This document shows positions 1-8,947 of a DNA stretch of 64,000 nt, piece by piece; positions within the stretch are counted from its first letter, which is position 1, and the number at the start of each line of letters is the position of its first letter. This DNA is from Lachnospiraceae bacterium (GTDB lineage: Bacteria > Bacillota > Clostridia > Lachnospirales > Lachnospiraceae): the NCBI GenBank assembly GCA_022652545.1, contig JALCRM010000006.1, positions 100,237 to 164,236 on the forward strand, in the 5' to 3' direction. A model generated the notes under the pieces. That model was not told the DNA's origin, did no database searches, and was given only the letters and a program-made list of their open reading frames with translations. The position numbers and the translations under genes are program-made.

Positions 1-930
1 GCCTCGATGCAGGTGGAGTACGCGCGTCTGCAGTACATGCTGCCCCGGCTCGCCGGAATGCGCAAAAATCTCTCGCGCCAGGGCGGCACGGGCGGTGCAA
101 TGTCCAACAAGGGCGCCGGAGAAACGCAGATCGAGCTGGACCGCCGGCGCATCGAAAAACGCATGTCCGAACTGCGCAGAAAACTGAAGGAGGTCGACCT
201 CGGCCGCGACGTGCAGCGCAGCAGGCGCCGCCGCGCAGGCCTTCCCCTGGTCTCGCTCGTCGGCTATACGAACGCCGGGAAGTCCACCCTGATGAACGCG
301 CTGATCTCCCGCTGCTGTCCCGACGACAGCAAGCTCGTCCTGGAAAAGGACATGCTGTTTGCAACGCTCGATACGACCGTGCGCAAGATCACACCCGAGG
401 GCCGCGCACCGTTCCTGCTGTCCGACACGGTGGGTTTTATCTCCGACCTGCCGCACGACCTTGTGAATGCCTTCCGCTCCACGCTGGAGGAAGCGCGCCT
501 CGCTGACCTGATCCTGGAAGTCGTGGACTGCTCTGACGCAAACTGCGGCATGCAGATGGAAGTGACTGCAAAAACACTTGCAGACCTGGACATCCGGAAT
601 GTCCCCGTCATCTTTGTCATGAACAAGGCCGACCTTCTCATGAAGGATATAAAACTGCCCGTCCTGCAGGCTGACCCGCAGGGCGAGCGCATCTATCTTT
701 CGGCAAAACAGGGCGCGGGCCTCGACGAACTGACCGCGCTCATCTGCGACCGGCTCAGTGCACGCACCACCGAAGCCGCCTTCCTCATTCCCTATACGGA
801 CGGCCGCAGCGTGGAAGAACTGCACCGGCGCGCGGATATCCTGGAAGAAGAGTACCGGGACGGCGGCACCTACATCAGGGCTGCCGTGCCCGAGGACCTG
901 CTGGGAAGGCTGTCGGACTACATTCTTTAA
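1..930 (+). CDS. hflX: GTPase HflX, 5' end cut off by the window
   Basis: Ribosome-associated GTPase that splits or rescues stalled 70S ribosomes. The reading frame is open from base 1, so the N-terminal part lies outside the window. Visible are the HflX-specific stretch SRQGGTGGAMSNKGAGETQ followed by a basic coiled helix (RRRIEKRMSELRRKLKEV), then the G domain with P-loop GYTNAGKST, the DTVGF switch II motif and the NKAD specificity motif. The frame ends in TAA at 930. The following gene is convergent, so this is the end of its transcription unit; no clear hairpin follows. Family assignment is firm because the glycine-rich segment before the G domain is diagnostic. Confidence 0.95.
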   Translation, partial: ASMQVEYARLQYMLPRLAGMRKNLSRQGGTGGAMSNKGAGETQIELDRRRIEKRMSELRRKLKEVDLGRDVQRSRRRRAGLPLVSLVGYTNAGKSTLMNALISRCCPDDSKLVLEKDMLFATLDTTVRKITPEGRAPFLLSDTVGFISDLPHDLVNAFRSTLEEARLADLILEVVDCSDANCGMQMEVTAKTLADLDIRNVPVIFVMNKADLLMKDIKLPVLQADPQGERIYLSAKQGAGLDELTALICDRLSARTTEAAFLIPYTDGRSVEELHRRADILEEEYRDGGTYIRAAVPEDLLGRLSDYIL

Positions 931-966
931 AGCAGCGGACAGACGCCTGCCGACTGCTGCCGATCT

Positions 967-2124
967 TCATTTGACGGCGATCGCAGCCACCAGCTGATCT
1001 TCACCGCGCTCGATCCGCACCTTTGAAAAGCCGGCGAGTTCCATCAGTTCCTTCAGTTCCTCCGGGCGGTACACCTTCATAAAGCCGTCGATATGCGGCC
1101 ACACCTCCAGAATGGAAGGATCGCTCCCTTCGTTCAGGATCTCCGCGCAGCCGCCCTTCTTCAGGACGCGGCGGATCTCCCGCAGGCTCCCCAGGATGTC
1201 AGGCCAGAAATAAACGGTCTCTACCGCCGTCACCAGATCAAAGGTACCGTCCTCATACGGCAGGCTGCCTACATCCCCGTGCACGACATGCACACGGCTC
1301 CCGAGTTCCGCCCGGTTGAGCTCCCTGGCTTTCTGTACGCTTGTCTCCGAAAAGTCGATCCCGTCGATCACGCTGTCCGGGGAGAGCCTCAGCATCTCTT
1401 CGATGGTCTTGCCGCCCCCGCAGCCCGCATCCAGAATGCGCATCCCGCTCTTCCACGTAAGGAGCGGCAGTCCGAAATTGCGCAGTACGGCATGCTCTTC
1501 ATTCATACGTTCAATGGTGCTGATGCCGCTGCTGCCCTCCGGCCTGCCGGGATTTGCACTGTCCATCTCCGACTCCGTGAGCTGCAGTCCCATCAGGATC
1601 TCGTCAAAACAGGTCCCGTCGCCGAGACGGAATGCGTTCTTCGTGCGCCCCCATTCCTGAAAACCGAAGCGGCTGTACAGACGGATCGCCCGCTCATTGT
1701 CGGAAAAAACACCGAGCTCGAGCTGTGTGTATCCAAGCGACGGGGCCAGCGCGATCATTTCCGAAAGCAGGGCGGCCGCAAGCCCGCTGCCCCAGGCTTC
1801 CCGGAGCAGTGCGATCGCGAGCGACGCCCTGTGGCGCATTTTTGACCGGTCACTGACGCAGCTGATCGCGCTGACGCCGAGCACCCTTCCGTCCGAAAAA
1901 GCCGCGATCATCACATCCCGCGACGCTTTTTCCGCCTGTGCGAGGAATTCTTCCTCGCTCTGTACGTCAGACTCCGCCTCTTCCGGTGTACGGATCAGGA
2001 AATGCGTTTCCGCGGAGGTCTGCTGCAGATAGCGCAGCATCGCAGCGGCATCCTCCCTGCGGGGACTGCGCAAAACATATTGCGATCCGTTTTCCAGTTT
2101 CAGTATCTTTTCGCTGAACAGCAT
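967..2124 (-). CDS. GNAT acetyltransferase fused to SAM-dependent methyltransferase
   Basis: One 385-residue frame with two enzyme domains. Residues about 1-185 are a GNAT acetyltransferase (acetyl-CoA loop around REAWGSGLAAALL, then the ERAIRLYSRFGFQEWGR tail). Residues about 205-385 are a class I methyltransferase with motif I ILDAGCGGGKT, an acidic DGIDFSE motif and LREIRRVLKKGG. The start is placed at 2124 because GGGAGG lies five bases before this ATG; an in-frame ATG eight codons upstream has no such site. The substrates are unknown: the GNAT half resembles Rim-like or antibiotic acetyltransferases, the other half small-molecule or UbiE-like methyltransferases. Both catalytic cores look intact, so this is a real fusion and not decay. 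Confidence 0.85.
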   Translation of the reverse strand: MLFSEKILKLENGSQYVLRSPRREDAAAMLRYLQQTSAETHFLIRTPEEAESDVQSEEEFLAQAEKASRDVMIAAFSDGRVLGVSAISCVSDRSKMRHRASLAIALLREAWGSGLAAALLSEMIALAPSLGYTQLELGVFSDNERAIRLYSRFGFQEWGRTKNAFRLGDGTCFDEILMGLQLTESEMDSANPGRPEGSSGISTIERMNEEHAVLRNFGLPLLTWKSGMRILDAGCGGGKTIEEMLRLSPDSVIDGIDFSETSVQKARELNRAELGSRVHVVHGDVGSLPYEDGTFDLVTAVETVYFWPDILGSLREIRRVLKKGGCAEILNEGSDPSILEVWPHIDGFMKVYRPEELKELMELAGFSKVRIERGEDQLVAAIAVK

Positions 2125-2160
2125 TTCATCCTCCCGTTTTCCGAACAAAGCGCGGACGCT

Positions 2161-2976
2161 TCAGTAATCCACACAAATCAGTGTCAGTCCCTGCGGTTCC
2201 GCAGTAGGCCCCGCCTGCTTCCTGTCCTTCGAAGCAAGGATCGCAGGTATTTCAGAGGGCTGCATTCTGCCGAAGCCCACTTCCAGGAGCGTCCCCGTAA
2301 GGATGCGCACCATGTTGCGAAGGAAACCGCTGCCGTGGAAGGTAAGGCGCAGATACGGCCCGTCCTCCGCAATTTCGATCCTGTCAAGGAGGCGCACAGT
2401 GGACTTGTTTTTACCGGGCAGTGTACAGAAGGCCGCGAAATCGTGTTCCCCGATCAGGCAGCCTGCAGCTTCGCGCATTTTATCCACGTCGGGCCGCCCT
2501 TCCAGCACCTTCAGGTAGCGCCGGTCGAACACCGGTTTCCGTGCCCCTGTCCAGCAGGTGTAGCAGTATGTTTTGCCTGTGGCATTGTACCGCGCGTGAA
2601 AGCGCAGGGGCGCTTCCGTGCACTCATCCACAGAAATATCTTCCGGCAGATACCTGTTCAGGTAGTCCCCGATCTCCGATGCGCTCTTCGACGTATCCAG
2701 CACGACGGAAGCCGTCATGGCCTGTGCGTGCACACCGGCATCCGTTCTTCCCGCGCCGATCACATCGACGGGCTGCATAACTGTGCCGCTTCCGCCTTTT
2801 GCACTTTTCGCACTCCGTACTGAGCTGCCCTCTGCCTTTTCCTCCTGCAGCATGCGCGTCAGTACAAGTTCCAGTTTTCCCTGTATCGTACGTTCCATGC
2901 CGCTGCCGGGCTGATGCTGCCAGCCCAGATAGCGGCCGCCGTCATAGCGTACGGTCAGCCTGTAATTTCTGCTCAC
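2161..2976 (-). CDS. truA: tRNA pseudouridine(38-40) synthase TruA
   Basis: Converts uridines 38-40 in the anticodon arm of many tRNAs to pseudouridine. The frame opens with the family N-terminus RLTVRYDGGRYLGWQHQP, and GAGRTDAGVHA carries the catalytic Asp. Later family blocks are FHARYNATGKTYCY and GSGFLRNMVRILTGTLLEVG. At 271 residues it is slightly longer than usual because of a Ser/Lys/Gly-rich insert (about residues 46-65) before the catalytic block. Its ATG overlaps the stop codon of the upstream flavodoxin gene by four bases, indicating translational coupling. Confidence 0.96.
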   Translation of the reverse strand: MSRNYRLTVRYDGGRYLGWQHQPGSGMERTIQGKLELVLTRMLQEEKAEGSSVRSAKSAKGGSGTVMQPVDVIGAGRTDAGVHAQAMTASVVLDTSKSASEIGDYLNRYLPEDISVDECTEAPLRFHARYNATGKTYCYTCWTGARKPVFDRRYLKVLEGRPDVDKMREAAGCLIGEHDFAAFCTLPGKNKSTVRLLDRIEIAEDGPYLRLTFHGSGFLRNMVRILTGTLLEVGFGRMQPSEIPAILASKDRKQAGPTAEPQGLTLICVDY

Positions 2977-3470
2977 TTTACGTCACCGGCTCCCCGCAGG
3001 ATCTGTGTGCAGAAACCGTCGACCATGGGATCTGCCTTGTCCTTTTCCGACCGCGGGGAAATGAGACTGAGCGTGCCTGCCACGTGGTTCCCGTCCAGTG
3101 CCTTTGTCAGCTTTTCAAACATCTTCCCAGCATTGCCGCTCATCGAACAGCCGAAGAGATAGACGTCCTTGCCACGGAACCTGTAATCCTGCAGAAAAGT
3201 ACCTACTGCCGGCGGATAGGTCCCGGCCCAGACAGGGCAGCCGAGAATGATGACATCATAATCATCCATGTTTTTGGCGATCGGCTTCAGCGCCGGCCTG
3301 CTTCCCGTGGAAGCCCGGAACCCGCCGACCAGGAATTTGCCCGGCCCGCTGCGCGGAGGCTCGCTCCCCGGAAGGAGACGCACCTGCTCCGCGCCCGTTT
3401 TTTCCGCTATCCTCCTGGCAACATATTCCGTATTTCCTTCAAAAGAATAATACACTACAGCTGCTTTCAA
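2973..3470 (-). CDS. Flavodoxin family protein
   Basis: Small FMN-binding electron carrier or NAD(P)H-quinone-type oxidoreductase of 165 residues. The N-terminus KAAVVYYSFEGNTEYVA matches the flavodoxin phosphate loop (S-x-x-G-N-T-x), and the central DVIILGCPVWAGTYPPAV segment matches the isoalloxazine-binding loop. It has no signal peptide, so it should be cytosolic. The redox partner cannot be read from the sequence. It shares a four-base overlap with truA downstream; the lipoprotein gene at 3537 is 66 bp upstream on the same strand, so all three may be co-transcribed. Confidence 0.88.
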   Translation of the reverse strand: MKAAVVYYSFEGNTEYVARRIAEKTGAEQVRLLPGSEPPRSGPGKFLVGGFRASTGSRPALKPIAKNMDDYDVIILGCPVWAGTYPPAVGTFLQDYRFRGKDVYLFGCSMSGNAGKMFEKLTKALDGNHVAGTLSLISPRSEKDKADPMVDGFCTQILRGAGDVK

Positions 3471-3536
3471 TCTTCCGCCTCCGTGAGGAGAATCTCCGGA
3501 TCCTCCGAACCGGGCAGCAGCGGTGCCGCCTCCGCA

Positions 3537-5321
3537 CTACTGTGCCAGATCGATCTGTGCATAAATATTATAGTCGTAGGACGTCGCCACAGGTTCTTCA
3601 TTCATGCTCTCGATGCAGTCGCCTGTCTCGTCGTCATAGGTATAGGCTTCGCTCCCCTCCGACTCACCCTTCCGGCTTCCCGTACAGGTGGATTCGGCTT
3701 TCAGGAGATGGCCGGCCTTGTCGTAGGTGTAGACCGTGTCGACGCCGTCCCCGCTGGCGAGATCCTGCGTATCCGTATAATAGATGACGGAGACTGCCGT
3801 TTTTCTGCCGGCCTTGTTCCAGGTGTCCTTTTCACTGTACTCCAGCTTCCCGTCGCGGTAATTCTTCTGCGTCAGCATGTGTCCGGCTTTGTCGTAAGTG
3901 TATTTATAGACCAGGACCAGTTCGTCTTCATAATACATGTTTTTTGTCAAAACATTGCCGGCCGCGTCATATTTATAAGTGTAGGTATTGCCGCCGTCCG
4001 GATTTCCGCTGTCGTCAAAATCCTCTGTTTTTATCTCGTTGCCGTGGCTGTCAAATGCGGCTGTACGGCAGTTGCCCCAGTATTTCGTTCCGTCCGCGTT
4101 ATAGGCCGTCTGGGCAGTCAGGTTTCCGTTTTTGTCATATTCGTACTCGGTGTGCACGCCGTAATAATTTTCCGTGCTGTCGTCTGAATAATTGTCATCC
4201 GAATGCAGCGTGTCTGACGAAACGAGCCGGCCGGCCGCGTCGCATTTATTTCTGGTGAGCGTGCTCTGCGTCATTTCCCCGCCGTTTTCCCAGTAATCGT
4301 AACTGAGGACTGCAAAGCGCGCATCGGCTGTACGACCGGAACTTTTACCGCGGTATCTGGCGATCGAAGGTATGGCTGCCGCCTGGTATGTCCCCTCATT
4401 CGTGAGACCGGTGTCCTCGATGAGTGTTTTGCCTTTCAGACGGTATGCCTTAAAGGCAAAGCGCACGCTGCCGTCGTCCTCCGGTACTGCATAGTTGAGC
4501 TCTATGACGCCGTTTTCCCGGCTCAGGATATCGGTAAGACACCCCCCGTCCGCGGACACCGCCGCAAGGGCTGCATCCGCACCGCCATAGGTCCGGAATT
4601 CCTTTTTGGTCAGCTCCGTGCCGCCGTATTCATGGAATGCACCGTCCCAGTAAAAATAGTACGGCTTCTGCGTGTGCTCGACCAGGACCGCCTGGCCGCC
4701 GCTGGTGTCGAGCATGCCGTCGTATCTGTCGAAATTCACAGTGATCTCCGAAGAGCCCTGTACCGGTGCCTCCGCGCAGCCCTTTCCGGACAGCGCGGTC
4801 TCATACGCCTTACCGTCCTTGACGCCGTAGAGAATGGTCAGCGCACAGGTAGTATAGAGACTGTCAAATGCGGCAAAACGCGCCGAGCCCAGATCGTAAT
4901 CCGTCAGAAGTCCGTTGCTCCTGTCCTTTGCCTCGGAAGCCGCCTTTCCCGGATCTCCCACCACCACATCCTTTTTCAGTACCGCTGCCTTTCCGTTCGC
5001 AGCATACCAGAACACGCCGTCCAGGCCGTCCTGTTCTTCACTGCTCTTCGAGCCAGTCAGCACGAAGGACTCCACGCTTCCGTCTCCGTCAAAATCATCG
5101 GAGAGTACCGCGTAGACCGTGTCCTTCGTCTGTGCCGCAACCAGTTTCACAGCCGCGCTGTCTGCCTTTGAGACTGCCGCGCTGCCGGCCTTTGCGATCG
5201 TTTTACTGTCTGCTGCCAGCGCCGCGCAGCCGCTGACGGATGCCGTCAGGAAAAGCACGGCGGCAGCCGCGGCAACCACGGCATGCATAGGAAAACGGGC
5301 ATTTCTGTCTTTGTTTTTCAT
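3537..5321 (-). CDS. Secreted lipoprotein with YD (RHS-like) repeats
   Basis: 594-residue predicted lipoprotein. The start at 5321 is set by GGAGGT seven bases upstream; a longer frame runs back into the tandem repeat and is not used. A signal peptide ends in a lipobox (TASVSGC), so the cysteine near residue 31 would be lipidated. The first two thirds match no family I know. The last third carries YD-type repeats (YEYDKNGNLTAQ, YKYDAAGNVLTK, YTYDKAGHMLTQ, YTYDKAGHLLKAE), each about 20-45 residues apart, which form a beta-rich sugar-binding or shell-like fold in RHS and wall-associated proteins. No toxin tip follows, so it is probably a surface protein and not a polymorphic toxin. Confidence 0.75.
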   Translation of the reverse strand: MKNKDRNARFPMHAVVAAAAAVLFLTASVSGCAALAADSKTIAKAGSAAVSKADSAAVKLVAAQTKDTVYAVLSDDFDGDGSVESFVLTGSKSSEEQDGLDGVFWYAANGKAAVLKKDVVVGDPGKAASEAKDRSNGLLTDYDLGSARFAAFDSLYTTCALTILYGVKDGKAYETALSGKGCAEAPVQGSSEITVNFDRYDGMLDTSGGQAVLVEHTQKPYYFYWDGAFHEYGGTELTKKEFRTYGGADAALAAVSADGGCLTDILSRENGVIELNYAVPEDDGSVRFAFKAYRLKGKTLIEDTGLTNEGTYQAAAIPSIARYRGKSSGRTADARFAVLSYDYWENGGEMTQSTLTRNKCDAAGRLVSSDTLHSDDNYSDDSTENYYGVHTEYEYDKNGNLTAQTAYNADGTKYWGNCRTAAFDSHGNEIKTEDFDDSGNPDGGNTYTYKYDAAGNVLTKNMYYEDELVLVYKYTYDKAGHMLTQKNYRDGKLEYSEKDTWNKAGRKTAVSVIYYTDTQDLASGDGVDTVYTYDKAGHLLKAESTCTGSRKGESEGSEAYTYDDETGDCIESMNEEPVATSYDYNIYAQIDLAQ

Positions 5322-5341
5322 ATTGTGACCTCCGTAATCAA

Positions 5342-5424
5342 TTTGCTGCTTCGCAGCGAATCTTTGCTGCTTCGCAGCCAACTATTGCGCTTCGCAGCCA
5401 ACTATTGCGCTTCGCAGCCAACTA
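5342..5424. repeat. Four tandem copies of a 20-22 bp hairpin repeat
   Basis: Copies begin at 5342, 5363, 5385 and 5405, with a broken fifth from 5425. The core is TTGC-GCTTCGCAGCCAACTA. Copies 1 and 2 read GCTGC-TTC-GCAGC and copies 3 and 4 TGCG-CTT-CGCA, so each can form a 4-5 bp stem although the bases differ. The array ends about 20 bp before the start codon of the lipoprotein gene and would sit in its 5' untranslated region or between it and the upstream peptidase gene. Confidence 0.85.
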
Positions 5425-5462
5425 TTGTGCGCCGCTGCTCTCCGGCAAACAGCGGCTGTTCC

Positions 5463-7532
5463 TCAGTCCAGTCCCAGACTGCTGCGGATGTAAGTCCTGA
5501 TCCGGGACATTTCCGGATCGTCTGCAAAGAAACGTATTTTGGCCGCCGCGCCGGAAGTATCGCTGCTGTCCGGGGTATCCGTCAGCACAAAGACGGCAAA
5601 GGTTTCCGCCATGTCTTCCTTCATGGCGTTTTCGCCGGCGTACTGATCTGTAAATTCCGTCGGATGGGCAAAATAATAATCAAAGGAATAGCCCTGTCCC
5701 TCCGACTCGCCATCCAGTTCCGTGCCCTTTACGAACGCATCGTAAAAGCGCCTCGTATAGGAAGTATCCGTATAGGTCTCTTCCGGATACCAGATCTGCG
5801 GCAGATCGCCCTGTTTTGTCATATCCACCTGCGTGGAATTCTCGAACAGCACATGTCCGAATTCGTGCACCATCGTCTGTATGCTCTTGTCGAGGCTGCG
5901 GAAGGAGCCGTCCGCATTGAAAAAGTCGCCGACGTCGATGCCCCAGCTCATTTTTTCATTGCTGTCCCCGTAATTCTGCGTGTAGCCCAGTTCGTTTCCC
6001 ACGCCGTCCGTAAAGAATGTCAGTACAACCGTGCTGCGGTATTCTGGCGGTATGATCTTCACGGCGTAGCCGGCAATCTTTCTCTGCCGCGCATCGTGCA
6101 GCGAAGCGACCAGGGCCGCATCGTCCTGCGTCATCTGCACTTCGCGCAGAACATCCGTACCGAAGGTCATGCTCTCCACGGTAAGATCGTAATCTGTGTC
6201 ATTCTTCCCCGGCATGAGCGTATACAGTTTCCCATAGTCTTTCTCATACCAGGAGTAACTGAACACAGTGCCGTCACTGTTGCTGCTCATCGTAGGATCT
6301 GCACTTTCGTCCGTCAGATACTTCATGATCTCTTCCTGCGTGTACCCGGCTTTCGCCGCCAGGATATCCAGGCGGCGGATCGAATCTTCCACACAGACCG
6401 CCTCAGTCTCGATCGGCTCTTCCATACCGAACCAGCGTATCATGTATTTATAAATTTCCGCGCTGCCGTAGAGATCGTCGTCCCTTTGTCCCTCGTCCAC
6501 GCCATCCTGGCCGATCAGATCATCGAACATCGCCCTCTCGGTACCGATATAAAGCGGATCCCTGCGCCCGACCGTCGAGGTCATCCCTTCAGTGTCAGAA
6601 GGGGATATTTTCCTGCTTTCCTCAAGATACGAGGCTGTATCCGCTGACATGATACCGGCCATGGTCTTTGCGACCGCCGCAACGGGAGCTTCCAGCTTCT
6701 TCGTATCGATCGTATCCGGCCTGTCCTGTACGGTATGGTTCTCATAGCCGATCCGGTCCTGGCTTACCATGACTGCCGGAATGCCTCCGTTGTAAAAACT
6801 GAAGTGATCGCTCATCGCGTCTTTTTCACAGGTAAGTGAAAACACGTCTGACTGCCTGGTGAGCAGATCGCCGAGCAGTGTCTCCCTGCCGTCGACCGTA
6901 CTGAGGACAGTGTCATAATCCCTGTGATATCCCAGCATGTCGATCTGTATGTCTCCGATCACGCGGTCCCTTTCCTCCCGGCTCAGCGAATTCACGTAAA
7001 ATCTCGAACCCACTCTGCCCTCTTCCTCGCCTGTGAACGATACGAACCGGATCTCCGTATCGCTCGGCACACTCTTCAATACCCGCGCCAGTTCAACAAG
7101 AGCTGTCACGCCGCTGGCGTTGTCATCGGCACCGACCGTGCAGGGCATGGAATCGTGGTGTGCGCTGACGATGAGAATATCGGGGGCATCGGAAGCTTTG
7201 GAGGAAGCCGTCTGATCTGCAGCGCGTACCGCGATCACATTCATGCCGCCTTTGAACGTAGGATAGGAAATATAGGGCTGCGCCGTCACCGCCTGTTCCG
7301 TCACGCTGAGCCCCTGCTCACGGAAACGCCCTTCCAGGTAATTTACAGCAGCCTTTTCACCGTCTGAGCCGGAAAAACGTTCCTGCGCGCAGACAGCATC
7401 GAGCGTTTTCTGCATTTCCTCTGCGGAGACATCCGCCGGGGTCTGCGCGCCTGCGGATGTCTTCCCGCAGCATGGCAGCGCCGCAGCCATTGCGGCAGCC
7501 AGCAGTAATCCCTGTATGCGTAGTTTTTTCAT
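5463..7532 (-). CDS. Two-domain metallopeptidase: M28 aminopeptidase-like domain plus HExxH zincin-like domain
   Basis: 689-residue exported protein. After a hydrophobic signal (a Pro-Cys-Cys end suggests a possible lipoprotein) comes an M28 peptidase domain at about residues 40-320: SAHHDS, GADDNASG, GEEEG and QIDMLG supply the two-zinc ligands, with a final His in YENHT. The C-terminal third holds a separate zincin signature, HEFGH at residues 556-560 followed by EDMAETFAVF, giving the gluzincin-type third Glu ligand. The ATG at 7532 is used; a GTG two codons upstream also has a G-rich site six bases away and may be the true start. Substrates are unknown. It lies upstream of the YD lipoprotein gene on the same strand. 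Confidence 0.85.
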   Translation of the reverse strand: MKKLRIQGLLLAAAMAAALPCCGKTSAGAQTPADVSAEEMQKTLDAVCAQERFSGSDGEKAAVNYLEGRFREQGLSVTEQAVTAQPYISYPTFKGGMNVIAVRAADQTASSKASDAPDILIVSAHHDSMPCTVGADDNASGVTALVELARVLKSVPSDTEIRFVSFTGEEEGRVGSRFYVNSLSREERDRVIGDIQIDMLGYHRDYDTVLSTVDGRETLLGDLLTRQSDVFSLTCEKDAMSDHFSFYNGGIPAVMVSQDRIGYENHTVQDRPDTIDTKKLEAPVAAVAKTMAGIMSADTASYLEESRKISPSDTEGMTSTVGRRDPLYIGTERAMFDDLIGQDGVDEGQRDDDLYGSAEIYKYMIRWFGMEEPIETEAVCVEDSIRRLDILAAKAGYTQEEIMKYLTDESADPTMSSNSDGTVFSYSWYEKDYGKLYTLMPGKNDTDYDLTVESMTFGTDVLREVQMTQDDAALVASLHDARQRKIAGYAVKIIPPEYRSTVVLTFFTDGVGNELGYTQNYGDSNEKMSWGIDVGDFFNADGSFRSLDKSIQTMVHEFGHVLFENSTQVDMTKQGDLPQIWYPEETYTDTSYTRRFYDAFVKGTELDGESEGQGYSFDYYFAHPTEFTDQYAGENAMKEDMAETFAVFVLTDTPDSSDTSGAAAKIRFFADDPEMSRIRTYIRSSLGLD

Positions 7533-7628
7533 TTCCACACTCTTCCCCCCGTGCCCGCCCTTCCTCATCCTGAACAGTTCCGTAAATTTTCAGAAAGAGC
7601 GAAGGCGCAATTGTCTGCAGATATCTAT

Positions 7629-7637
7629 ATAATACCA
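7629..7637 (-). promoter_or_regulatory. Possible extended -10 promoter of the metallopeptidase gene
   Basis: The minus strand reads TGGTATTAT, an extended -10 element, about 95 bp before the peptidase start. No good -35 is visible. The rest of the 315-bp gap 7533-7847 holds no gene that I can support apart from the tRNA promoter listed next. Confidence 0.35.
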
Positions 7638-7769
7638 GAAACAGAGACTGCGCACCCCAAATAGTTCACGGACATGCGCAGCGGGAGCCCGGAACCGTCT
7701 CCTCCCGGAAACACTGCCGCCGGTTGTGCAGACCGCTGAAAAAGGATGCAGAAGTTATGGGAAAATTTC

Positions 7770-7798
7770 TTGACACCGGGCGGTCGGTATTGTATATT
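7770..7798 (+). promoter_or_regulatory. Promoter of tRNA-Gly
   Basis: TTGACA at 7770-7775 and TATATT at 7793-7798 with a 17-bp spacer, about 50 bp before the tRNA. This is a near-consensus vegetative promoter. Confidence 0.8.
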
Positions 7799-7847
7799 AG
7801 TTTATGCCTCGCGAACGGGGCAGGGAAACAGCAGCAATGCTGGAAAT

Positions 7848-7920
7848 GCGATAGTAGCTTAGCTGGTAAAGCGCCACCTTGCCAAGGTGGAGACCACGGG
7901 TTCGAATCCCGCCTGTCGCT
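7848..7920 (+). tRNA. tRNA-Gly (GCC anticodon)
   Basis: Full cloverleaf can be drawn. Acceptor GCGATAG pairs with CTGTCGC (one G-U), the anticodon stem CCACC/GGTGG encloses loop TTGCCAA, and the T arm is CGGGTTCGAATCCCG. The discriminator is T at 7920, and CCA is not encoded. It stands alone with its own promoter and terminator. Confidence 0.97.
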
Positions 7921-7930
7921 CGTAAGAAAA

Positions 7931-7961
7931 GCCTCCGGATATGACATCCGGAGGCTTTTTT
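7931..7961 (+). terminator. Intrinsic terminator of tRNA-Gly
   Basis: Perfect 10-bp stem GCCTCCGGAT/ATCCGGAGGC followed by a run of six T, ten bases after the tRNA. Confidence 0.93.
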
Positions 7962-8041
7962 ATGAATTTTGCAAGGGGTTTTCCGAAAAGGACATCGGGC
8001 ACAATATAAAGTACTGTGCCGCGCCCCGGGACAGGCGAATT

Positions 8042-8932
8042 CTATCCTTTGTAATTCAGGGTCAGTTTAGCGATCAGATCCTCAAGAATATAGCGTGAAT
8101 CAATACTGTCATAGACTCTGATCTCGTGCTCGAACCGCTCTTCGGAATAGGTCGTATCTTTGTTTACGTGACGGGCCTTCTGCATATGAAACAGACCGCA
8201 GACAGGTGTCAGGACCACGCCGACCGCCGGAGAATCACCCAGCGACCAGCTTTCCCCCGGTGTCCAGAACGCACGCGGCGTAGCATTGTAAGCTGCCATC
8301 TGATCAAAAAGATATTTACCCGGCCTGCCGGCACGTCCGATCCTGAGTTCAATTTCGGCAAGTCCTATACGCATGGTAGTGTACACATTCATCGGGATCT
8401 GCCAGACCGGCACAGCGGAGGCAAGCAGCAGGTTGGCCGCTCCGACGTCATTGCCGAAATTGAACTCCCGGAAACCCGCAAAGGGGCTGTCCTTTTCATA
8501 TGGCAGACCTCCGATCGTAACAACAGTCATCCGGTCCGCAATGTCAGGTGCCTCTCTCAACGCCGCTGCGATCGTGCTCAGTGCTCCCAGCCCCAGCACA
8601 TATAGTGGCAGGGGATCATCGCGTCTTGCTTCCTCCACGATGAAGCGGGCACCCTCGGATATCTCAGCGCCCTCCTGCAGCGGACCTTCTTCACCGTGCA
8701 GTGTCAGCGGATCCAGTTCCATGGCCTCTGTGAGACGGCCGATCGCCTCGTAGCTCTTCTGCTGCGAGCCCTCTTCCAGAAAATGTTCGGCAATGATCGC
8801 CTTTACGATCATTTTCGGACTCAGCAGCGCTTCGGCGATCGCAAACGGATCGTCTGCCTCACAGGCTGTATCCGTATCGAGAATGACACGTACACGTTTG
8901 CTGTCCGTAACAACGAATGAGTATGAAGACAT
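8042..8932 (-). CDS. Nucleoside hydrolase-like protein
   Basis: 296-residue member of the inosine/uridine-preferring nucleoside hydrolase fold, which cleaves the N-glycosidic bond of nucleosides with a calcium-bound water. The N-terminal RVILDTDTACEADDPFAI is a variant of the D-x-D-x-x-x-DD calcium-site motif. The central VTIGGLPY and FREFNFGNDVGAANLLLAS also fit the family. GGAGG lies six bases before the ATG. It is the last gene of the transport and hydrolase operon, so its true substrate may be a glycosylated plant compound and not a common nucleoside; that is inference from context. Confidence 0.85.
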   Translation of the reverse strand: MSSYSFVVTDSKRVRVILDTDTACEADDPFAIAEALLSPKMIVKAIIAEHFLEEGSQQKSYEAIGRLTEAMELDPLTLHGEEGPLQEGAEISEGARFIVEEARRDDPLPLYVLGLGALSTIAAALREAPDIADRMTVVTIGGLPYEKDSPFAGFREFNFGNDVGAANLLLASAVPVWQIPMNVYTTMRIGLAEIELRIGRAGRPGKYLFDQMAAYNATPRAFWTPGESWSLGDSPAVGVVLTPVCGLFHMQKARHVNKDTTYSEERFEHEIRVYDSIDSRYILEDLIAKLTLNYKG

Positions 8933-8947
8933 GCTTTCCTCCTCAGG

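Noticed and set aside
3537..5321. RHS polymorphic toxin
   Set aside because: Too few YD repeats, no RHS core boundary motif and no C-terminal toxin domain or immunity gene.
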